In this document: positions 48,720-53,792 of the stretch, one piece after another
Layout: every line of letters begins with the position of its first letter
Numbering within the stretch: the first letter of the stretch is position 1
NCBI GenBank assembly: GCA_902805885.1
Contig: CADCUM010000003.1
Span: 1 to 53,792 of the forward strand
Direction: 5' to 3'
From: an uncultured Nocardioides sp.
Lineage (GTDB): Bacteria; Actinomycetota; Actinomycetes; Propionibacteriales; Nocardioidaceae
Length of the DNA: 53,792 bases
The notes under the pieces: model-generated
Seen by the model: only the letters and a program-made list of their open reading frames with translations
Told to the model about the DNA's origin: nothing
The model's database searches: none
Made by a program: the position numbers and the translations under genes

Positions 48720-49477
48720 GCCCGATCGAGGCCCTGCTGCTCGCCCTCGCCGGGGTGGCCGCCGGCACCATCAACGCCGTGGTGGGGTCGGGGACGCTGA
48801 TCACGTTCCCCACCCTGCTCGCTTTCGGGGTCCCCCCGGTGACGGCCAACGTCTCCAACAGCATCGGGCTGGTACCGGGGTCCGCCGCCGGTGCCCTCGG
48901 CTACCGCCGCGAGCTGAAGGGGCAGGGGGCTCGGGTTCGGCACCTCGCGACGGCCAGCATCGCCGGGGGACTGGTCGGCGGGCTGCTCCTGATCGCCGCG
49001 CCCGGCGCGTTCGAGCTCATCGTGCCCGTGCTGGTCGCGCTCGGCGTGGTGCTGGTCCTCGCGGGCCCGCGCATCTCGGCCTGGGTGGCACGTCGCCACG
49101 AGGCGGTCGGCGGCCTGCCCGCGCGGGGCGCCTGGTGGGTGTGGCCCGGGATGTTCCTCTGCGGGGTGTACGGCGGCTACTTCGGCGCTGCCCAGGGCGT
49201 GCTGATGATGGCCGTCCTCGGCATCGGCATCGACGAGGCGCTGCAGCGGTTGAACGGGGTCAAGAACGTCCTGGCGATGCTCGTCAACCTCGTCTCGGGC
49301 GTGCTGTTCGCCGTGGTCGCCGACGTCGACTGGACCATCGTCGCGCTCATCGCTGCCGGCTCGACGGCCGGCGGCTTCCTCGGAGCCTCAGTGGGCCGCC
49401 GACTGCCCGCCGGCGTGCTGCGCGGCTTCATCGTCCTCGTCGGCGTGACCGCGCTGCTGGTCTTCCTCCTGGACTGA
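48716..49477 (+). CDS. TSUP family (TauE/SafE) permease
   Basis: 253 aa with about eight transmembrane helices. The family repeat is seen at the start (GTINAVVGSGTLITFPTLLAFGVPPVTANVSNSIG) and again in the second half (GVYGGYFGAAQGVLMMAVL). Probable exporter or importer of sulfite, sulfonate or an organic anion. GTG at 48716 overlaps the SPFH stop, so it is translated in the NfeD-SPFH operon. The last 90 nt overlap the convergent hydrolase gene. Confidence 0.9.
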   Translation: MSPIEALLLALAGVAAGTINAVVGSGTLITFPTLLAFGVPPVTANVSNSIGLVPGSAAGALGYRRELKGQGARVRHLATASIAGGLVGGLLLIAAPGAFELIVPVLVALGVVLVLAGPRISAWVARRHEAVGGLPARGAWWVWPGMFLCGVYGGYFGAAQGVLMMAVLGIGIDEALQRLNGVKNVLAMLVNLVSGVLFAVVADVDWTIVALIAAGSTAGGFLGASVGRRLPAGVLRGFIVLVGVTALLVFLLD

Positions 49478-50437
49478 CCCGTCCAGCGCGGGCCGCTCGA
49501 CCCACGCGGCGACCCAGCGGTCGAGGACGTCGTACACCCGGGCCCGGACGGCGGGCCGGGACAGCACGACGTCGTGCACCGCGCCGTCGATGGCGATCGA
49601 GGTGACGTGCCGCCCGAGCGACGACGCCCACCGGCGGATCTGCTCGACGTCCAGGACGATGTCGCTGCTGTGGACGTCCTCACCCATCTCCAGCGGCTGC
49701 GACCCTCGCCCCGAGGACAGGACGAGCGTCGGGCACGGCACGTCCAGCCCGGCATGGAGCTCGGCGTGACCGCGGCGCACCGCTCGCAGCCAGCCGGCGT
49801 GCACGAGGTAGGACTCCATCGGCTTCAGCGTGAGGTCGAAGTCCCACTCGCCCTCGTGCTCACGGTGCAGCGAGCGGGCGTACAGGCCGTTCACCGTGCG
49901 CGGGATGACCCGTCGGGGTCGGCGAGCGCCCAGCTGCTCGAGCATCACCCGACCGGCGGGGGAGCGCAGCCAGCCCCCGCCGTGCATGTCGAACCAGGGC
50001 GAGTTGAGCACCATCCCGGTCAGCTGGGGGTGCCGTCTCTGGTTGACCCACAGCGGCAGCGTCAGTCCGCCTGTCGAATGGGCTGACACCAGCACCTCGG
50101 AGTGCCGGTCCCGCTCGGTGATCCGCCACCAGGCGAGGTCCAGCTCGGGGAAGTGCTCCCGGAGGTCCGCCACGTAGTTGGGCGTCTGGTGCGGTCGGAG
50201 CGAACGGCCGTACTTGCGGAGGTCCAGCGCGTAGAAGGTGTAGCCCCGGCCCGCCCACCACTCGGCGTACTCGGTGTGGAAGAAGTAGTCGGCGAAGCCG
50301 TGCACGTGGAGGACCGCCCTGCCGCTGGGGCGTGGGGCAGGCAGGGTCACCAACGTCGCGACGACGCTGCCCTCGTCGTCGGGCGGCAGCTCGATCGTCT
50401 CCACCCGGTAGGCCTCGCCCAGGACATCGCTGGTCAT
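49388..50437 (-). CDS. Alpha/beta hydrolase (serine aminopeptidase S33-like)
   Basis: 349 aa, cytoplasmic lysophospholipase/monoacylglycerol-lipase-like fold. VLHVHGFADYFFHTEYAEWW is the oxyanion region, the nucleophile elbow is VSAHSTGGLTLPLW, and GAVHDVVLSRPAVR carries the catalytic His. The last 30 residues (EEDQQRGHADEDDEAAQHAGG) are acidic and lie antisense to the TSUP gene end, probably from stop loss or drift. ATG at 50437 chosen from the CACAAT box 6 nt upstream. Confidence 0.88.
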   Translation of the reverse strand: MTSDVLGEAYRVETIELPPDDEGSVVATLVTLPAPRPSGRAVLHVHGFADYFFHTEYAEWWAGRGYTFYALDLRKYGRSLRPHQTPNYVADLREHFPELDLAWWRITERDRHSEVLVSAHSTGGLTLPLWVNQRRHPQLTGMVLNSPWFDMHGGGWLRSPAGRVMLEQLGARRPRRVIPRTVNGLYARSLHREHEGEWDFDLTLKPMESYLVHAGWLRAVRRGHAELHAGLDVPCPTLVLSSGRGSQPLEMGEDVHSSDIVLDVEQIRRWASSLGRHVTSIAIDGAVHDVVLSRPAVRARVYDVLDRWVAAWVERPALDGSVQEEDQQRGHADEDDEAAQHAGGQSAAH

Positions 50438-50443
50438 GGTGTC

Positions 50444-50449
50444 ATTGTG
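50444..50449 (-). promoter_or_regulatory. -10 element of alpha/beta hydrolase gene
   Basis: CACAAT on the minus strand ends 6 nt before the ATG at 50437. Confidence 0.4.
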
Positions 50450-50552
50450 GTCGGCCCGGGGTCCCTGCGGCGGGGAACCCCCCACATGCACAAGTCGGCG
50501 TCGGTTCGGCATCTCTTCCGTGGAACCTCCACGCGGCCGACGGCACGCCCAC

Positions 50553-50558
50553 TACGTT
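50553..50558 (+). promoter_or_regulatory. -10 element of PP2C/SpoIIE phosphatase gene
   Basis: TACGTT ends 6 nt before the GTG at 50565. Confidence 0.5.
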
Positions 50559-50564
50559 TTGCCG

Positions 50565-51668
50565 GTGCCGATCCTGCCTGCCGTGCTGCGCCGTGTCGCG
50601 GCGCACGTCAACGGCAGGGTGGTCAGCTGGCGGACGGGGTCCGAGGGCAGCCAGGCCTACGTCCTGTGCGTGCTGCTGCTCCTCGTCGCGGCGACCTTCG
50701 CGGTGTCCTGGACGGCGTACGACGACATGCCGTTGACCGTCTGGTTCGTCCTCCTGCTGCTGGGGCTCCTGCTGCTCCGTCTGGTGCCTCTCCTGCTTCT
50801 CAGCGGCTACGTCCTGATGTCGGCCGCGGCCGCGGCAGTGCACGGTGGCATGAACGGCACACGCGCGTGGGTCGGGATGGTGACCCTGGTCATCGCGGTG
50901 GCGTTGGTGATCTACCACGCCAGCCGACAACGCTCCGGCCTGCCGGTCGCCCTGAGCGAGCCGATGCTGGCCAAGCTCCGCGACAAGCTGCAGTCGCAGG
51001 GCTCCATCCCCGAACTGCCGGCGGGCTGGCGCTCCCAGAAGGCGGCGATCACCGCCCACGGCACGGGGTACGCCGGGGACTTCGTGGTGGCCGACCTGCC
51101 GGACCGGCGACACCTGGAGATGGTCCTCGTCGACGTCTGCGGCAGCGGGAGCTCGGTGGGTCCGCAGTCGCTGCAGTTCTCGGGCGCCCTCGGGGGGCTG
51201 CTCGGCGCGCTGCCGTCCGTGGAGCTGATGCAGGCCGCCAACGCCTTCCTGCTGCGCCAGTACGCCGACGAGTCCTTCGCGACTGCTGTGCACGTGCTGA
51301 TCGACCTCGAGACCGGCACGTACGTGATCACCAGCGCCGGCCACCCGCCGGCCCTCCACTGGCGCAACGAGCCCGGGGGCTGGTTCGTCGACAACGCGTC
51401 GGGCACCGCGCTCGGCATCATCCCCGACCCGCCACTGACCCCGAGCTGGGGCCACCTGGAGCCGGGCGAGGCGCTGATGTTCTACACCGACGGGGTCGTG
51501 GAGACCCGCGGGGGCGACCTGGACCAGGGCATCGAGTGGCTCCGCAACGAGGCGCTGAACGCCGTCGTGGGCAGGGGATTCAGCGGGGCCGCGGAGCGGA
51601 TCCTGCGCCGGGTGAAGCGGGGCGACGACGACCGCGCCGTGCTGATCCTCGAGCGACTCGCGACCTGA
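50565..51668 (+). CDS. Membrane-anchored PP2C family (SpoIIE-type) serine/threonine phosphatase
   Basis: 367 aa. Three or four transmembrane helices (about residues 30-125), then a PP2C/SpoIIE domain: GYAGDFVVAD, VLVDVCGSGSSV, TSAGHPPALHW, LGIIPD, MFYTDGVVETR and DDRAVLIL, with the metal-binding Asp residues present. Such enzymes usually dephosphorylate anti-anti-sigma factors in partner-switching cascades. No anti-sigma or STAS gene is adjacent. The next gene begins 100 nt downstream. Confidence 0.9.
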   Translation: MPILPAVLRRVAAHVNGRVVSWRTGSEGSQAYVLCVLLLLVAATFAVSWTAYDDMPLTVWFVLLLLGLLLLRLVPLLLLSGYVLMSAAAAAVHGGMNGTRAWVGMVTLVIAVALVIYHASRQRSGLPVALSEPMLAKLRDKLQSQGSIPELPAGWRSQKAAITAHGTGYAGDFVVADLPDRRHLEMVLVDVCGSGSSVGPQSLQFSGALGGLLGALPSVELMQAANAFLLRQYADESFATAVHVLIDLETGTYVITSAGHPPALHWRNEPGGWFVDNASGTALGIIPDPPLTPSWGHLEPGEALMFYTDGVVETRGGDLDQGIEWLRNEALNAVVGRGFSGAAERILRRVKRGDDDRAVLILERLAT

Positions 51669-51706
51669 GGACTCGCGCGCCGGCGCCGGCCCAGGACGAG
51701 CTTCAC

Positions 51707-51738
51707 CTATGGGGGTGGGAAACCCCTGCGAGGCATAG
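51707..51738. repeat. Nested imperfect palindrome
   Basis: CTATG (51707-51711) and CATAG (51734-51738) flank GGGGTGGGAAACCCC (51712-51726), itself a GGGG/CCCC palindrome. It lies 30 nt before the 72-aa protein gene and could be an operator or a terminator for the phosphatase gene 40 nt upstream. Confidence 0.4.
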
Positions 51739-51767
51739 CCGTCCGGCGTCCCGCGCGTTGGACAGGC

Positions 51768-51986
51768 ATGCGATCGCGTCGCCGCCTCCACGCTGCAGCA
51801 CCCGCTGCGGCCCTGGCCTGCGCCCTCGTGCTCGCCGACTCGAGCGCGGCAGTCGCCGCGACGGCCGAGTCCTCCGCGGGCGGCGGTGTCCCGCTGGGTC
51901 TGAGCGCACTCGGTGCGCTGCTGGGTGTCACCGCGTTCGGCGCCCGCCAGTGGTGGTCACGGGACGAACGGAGCCGACGGCCGTGA
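51768..51986 (+). CDS. Small exported protein with signal peptide and C-terminal TM helix
   Basis: 72 aa. An Arg-rich n-region and hydrophobic core (ALACALVLADSSAAVAA) form a signal peptide of about 31 residues. A 10-residue Gly/Ser linker is followed by a hydrophobic segment (VPLGLSALGALLGVTAFGA) and a basic tail (RQWWSRDERSRRP). It looks like a cell-wall sorting signal without LPxTG, or a one-helix membrane peptide. Its TGA overlaps the sortase GTG (GTGA), so the two are made together. Confidence 0.7.
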   Translation: MRSRRRLHAAAPAAALACALVLADSSAAVAATAESSAGGGVPLGLSALGALLGVTAFGARQWWSRDERSRRP

Positions 51987-52630
51987 ACGACGATCGCGGG
52001 TGGGCGGCCCGCGGGTGGTTGCTCCCCGCCGCCCTTGCCCTGGTGGCGATGGCGTCCGCTGTGGTGCTGGCGTTCCAGTCCGCAGCGGGGCCGCAGCTGC
52101 CGCAACAGCGGCCCGCAGCGATGACCACCACGACCACGGTCGACCAGCCGCGGTCGAGCTCGGTCGCCCCGGAGCCCCGTGCGACGGCCCTCCCGGGCGC
52201 GGGCGAGCCCCGGGGTGTGGTGGTGGAGTCCTTGGGCATCGATGCACCGGTGGTGCCGATCACGGCGCAGGGCACGTCGCTGGACCCACCGGATGATCCG
52301 CAGGTGCTGGGCTGGTGGGCGGGGGGCGCCCCGGTGGGTTCCGCGAAGGGGACGGCTCTGGTCACCGGGCACACGGTGAATGCCGGTGGAGGCGCGATGG
52401 ACGACCTCGAGCAGCTCCGTGAGGGCGCTGAGATCCGGGTGAGCACCGAGCGCGGGACGGTGCGCTACGTCGCCGAGTCGGTGCACGTCCTGGACAAGGC
52501 GACGCTGGCGCGTGAGGCCGAGCGGCTGTTCAGCCAGGAGGTGGCGGGTCGTCTGGTCCTGGTGACGTGCGAGGACTGGGACGGCACGGGGTACCGCAGC
52601 AACGTCGTGGTCACGGCCGTTCCGCTCTGA
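51983..52630 (+). CDS. Class F sortase
   Basis: 215 aa. N-terminal membrane anchor (WLLPAALALVAMASAVVLAF), a Thr/Ser/Pro linker, then the sortase barrel beginning VVVESLGIDAPVVPI, typical of class F. The catalytic triad is visible as His130 (TGHTVN), Cys196 (VLVTCEDW) and Arg205 (GYRSNVVV). It should attach or process surface proteins. The repeat-rich secreted protein gene downstream is the obvious substrate candidate. GTG at 51983 overlaps the 72-aa protein stop. Confidence 0.9.
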   Translation: MNDDRGWAARGWLLPAALALVAMASAVVLAFQSAAGPQLPQQRPAAMTTTTTVDQPRSSSVAPEPRATALPGAGEPRGVVVESLGIDAPVVPITAQGTSLDPPDDPQVLGWWAGGAPVGSAKGTALVTGHTVNAGGGAMDDLEQLREGAEIRVSTERGTVRYVAESVHVLDKATLAREAERLFSQEVAGRLVLVTCEDWDGTGYRSNVVVTAVPL

Positions 52631-52801
52631 AGCCATCGAAACGTCAAGGCTTCCTCTGCGATATTTCAAGTTTTCGTCGATACCTCACCCGTCCAGGTGG
52701 AGTCAATAGTCAGTTCGCGTCATGCGGGGTACTTCGGGCGTCTAGTTGTCAGACACATCCGCAGGGCCTCTCGGACAACAGAACCCCTCGGACGGGCTAT
52801 T

Positions 52802-52827
52802 GACAGATTGTCGGGATCCAATCTGTC
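52802..52827. repeat. Inverted repeat upstream of the surface protein gene
   Basis: GACAGATTG (52802-52810) and CAATCTGTC (52819-52827), a perfect 9-bp repeat with an 8-nt spacer, about 85 nt before the surface protein start. TTGACA (52800-52805) overlaps the left arm, but no good -10 box lies 17 nt on. It is either a sortase-operon terminator or an operator. The 281-nt spacer (52631-52911) is otherwise AT-richer than its surroundings and shows no gene; CAGCCC/GGGCTG at 52865-52880 is a second small hairpin. Confidence 0.55.
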
Positions 52828-52911
52828 GGTCGATCCGCTCCGAAACTCCCCACGCGTAGATCCGCAGCCCCCACGGGCTGGGTGGGTCTCCCTCCCTACC
52901 GAAGGAACAGA

Positions 52912-53792
52912 ATGATGAACAAGATGTCCACTGCCCTGGGCGCGACGATCCTCGTCGGCCTCAGCTCGTTCGCCGTCCCAACCCTGGCGAGCGCCACGGG
53001 CACCACGACCGGACAGGTGTGCGACGCACTCGACTCGGGGAAGATCGACACGAGCGGCGACCCGCAGTCGGTGACCATCACGGCCCCCGCGGGCTTCCTC
53101 ATCGACAGCTACTGCATCAAGGCCGGCTCGGCCCAGCAGGGCCACGGCCCGGTCTACAAGACCGTGGCCCCGGCAGTCCGGACGCTCACGATCAGCGCGC
53201 CGTCGGGCAAGGCGGTGTCGCACTACTCCGTGTCGTACACCCCGACGGCTCCCACGAGCCCCGGTGATGGCGACGGCGGTGGCAACGGCGGTGGCAACGG
53301 CGGTGGCAACGGCGGTGGCAACGGCGGTGGCAACGGCGGTGGCAACGGCGGTGGCAACCCCAACCCGGGTGACGGTGGCAACGGCGGTGGCAACGGCGGC
53401 AACGGTGGCGGCAACCCCGACCCCGGTGACGGCGGCGGCAACCCCGACGACGGCGTGATGCCCCAGAAGGTGTTCGTCTGCAAGTACGTCGGCACCCCCG
53501 GCGTGGACGAGCGGCTGCAGACCGGCAACAACCCCATCGAGGTCAGCGTCAACGCGATTCCCGGCGCGGACGGCATGGACGCCTCGCAGCTGATCGGGTT
53601 CGAGTTCGCTGACGGGCAGGGCCGTTCCATCGTCATCGCGGTCTCCGAGACTCGAGGCGGCGGGCAGGGCGACGAGCCCACGATCGAGGACTGCCCGGCT
53701 CCGGCCAGTGGTGAGCCGACGCCGACGCCGACGCCGACGCCGACTCCGACGCCGACGCCGACTCCCACGCCGACGCCGACCCCCACGCCGAC
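52912..53792 (+). CDS. Secreted repeat-rich surface protein (partial, runs off the window)
   Basis: 293 complete codons without a stop. GAAGGA (52901-52906) precedes ATG codons at 52912 and 52915. A signal peptide (residues 1-28, ending TLASA) leads to a beta-rich domain (about 30-115) with two Cys (QVCDAL, SYCIKAG). A Gly/Asn linker of seven GGGN units follows, then a second domain (about 183-268) with KVFVCKYVGTPGVDERLQTG and IEDCPAP, and then a Pro-Thr dipeptide tract. The KVFVCKYVGTPGVDE block recurs in actinobacterial surface proteins. An LPxTG-like sorting signal may lie beyond the edge. It is the probable substrate of the adjacent sortase. Confidence 0.85.
   Translation, partial: MMNKMSTALGATILVGLSSFAVPTLASATGTTTGQVCDALDSGKIDTSGDPQSVTITAPAGFLIDSYCIKAGSAQQGHGPVYKTVAPAVRTLTISAPSGKAVSHYSVSYTPTAPTSPGDGDGGGNGGGNGGGNGGGNGGGNGGGNGGGNPNPGDGGNGGGNGGNGGGNPDPGDGGGNPDDGVMPQKVFVCKYVGTPGVDERLQTGNNPIEVSVNAIPGADGMDASQLIGFEFADGQGRSIVIAVSETRGGGQGDEPTIEDCPAPASGEPTPTPTPTPTPTPTPTPTPTPTPTP
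53275..53358 (+). repeat. Seven tandem 12-bp repeats encoding GGGN
   Basis: GGCGGTGGCAAC is repeated seven times without any base change (53275-53358), followed by degenerate copies to about 53445. All are in frame. Synonymous-site identity points to recent slippage expansion. Confidence 0.9.
53716..53792 (+). repeat. Pro-Thr dipeptide repeat tract
   Basis: CCGACG/CCGACT/CCCACG hexamers encode at least twelve Pro-Thr pairs and continue past the window end. Such tracts are rigid wall-spanning linkers in surface proteins. Confidence 0.85.

Noticed and set aside
49388..49477. Possible frameshift or assembly error where the TSUP and alpha/beta hydrolase genes overlap by 90 nt
   Set aside because: Both reading frames are intact to their stops. 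The hydrolase fold is complete before its acidic tail, so a simple convergent overlap explains it.
50102..52630. Long plus-strand frame of 842 codons ending with the sortase
   Set aside because: Only the last 216 codons are the sortase. The upstream part is antisense to the hydrolase gene and out of frame within the PP2C gene, and the GTG at 51983 with a GTGA overlap is the credible start.
53223..53786. Minus-strand frame rich in Gly-Val and Pro-Leu repeats
   Set aside because: It is the mirror of the Pro-Thr and Gly-Asn repeats of the surface protein, which has a signal peptide, a ribosome binding site and two Cys domains.
1..53792. Search for tRNA, rRNA, CRISPR arrays, insertion sequences, integrases and attachment sites
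   Set aside because: No transposase, integrase or phage motif, no spaced palindromic repeat array, and no tRNA-like cloverleaf was seen in the short intergenic gaps. tRNAs were judged by eye only.

Overview
The window is about 70% GC with codon use and gene content of a high-GC actinobacterium. A Nocardioides-like member of the Nocardioidaceae fits best. Supporting markers are a mycobacterial-type fabG-inhA pair, an acVLRF1 release factor, a class F sortase, SerB with ACT domains, DUF3099 and DUF2071 proteins, and many GTG starts. The taxon is an inference from gene content, not from a marker tree. About thirty genes carry a NANNNT hexamer, most often TAGNNT, ending 5-9 nt before the start codon, so much of the region appears to be transcribed without leaders. 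No rRNA, tRNA, CRISPR array, insertion sequence or prophage gene was seen, and no gene-free stretch exceeds 300 nt.

Layout. 0.2-9.3 kb: a subtilase gene interrupted by an in-frame TGA, an ABC-F ATPase, a YihY/BrkB membrane protein, a GNAT remnant, a secreted SGNH hydrolase, a TupA-like ATP-grasp protein, a SAP/DUF6434 protein and a thioesterase / zinc-finger-like / DUF2071 operon. 9.5-11.7 kb: an MFS exporter and a MOSC protein. 11.76-17.0 kb: a glnA4-type amine catabolic operon (GntR regulator, glutamine-synthetase-like ligase, aldehyde dehydrogenase, SDR, gamma-glutamyl hydrolase), with two mini-ORFs stitched in by ATGA overlaps. 16.9-24.4 kb: a methyltransferase remnant, a phospholipase D family enzyme, a methyltransferase, a HIT protein, a lipoprotein, acVLRF1, a phosphotransferase and a zinc metallopeptidase.

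24.5-34.1 kb: a second ABC-F gene next to an enoyl-CoA hydratase gene, an ABC exporter, an atypical SDR, SURF1, moaA, dodecin and the FAS-II genes fabG-inhA. 34.1-41.0 kb: a cyanophycin module made of two convergent operons. On the plus strand are a CphA-like protein that has the N and Mur-ligase domains but no ATP-grasp domain, and a serine hydrolase. On the minus strand are cphB, cphA and a cupin gene. The two operons meet at a shared CTAG stop. CphA makes, and CphB breaks, the Asp-Arg storage polymer. The half-CphA and its coupled hydrolase are the most novel-looking part of the window.

41.0-53.8 kb: SixA phosphatase, a PrmC-like methyltransferase, an LLM flavin enzyme, SerB, a VOC protein, DUF805, an unknown protein, an ABC ATPase, the NfeD-SPFH pair with a TSUP permease, an alpha/beta hydrolase, a membrane-anchored PP2C/SpoIIE phosphatase, and a surface module. 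The surface module is a 72-aa signal-plus-TM protein, a class F sortase and a Gly/Asn- and Pro/Thr-repeat surface protein that runs off the right edge.
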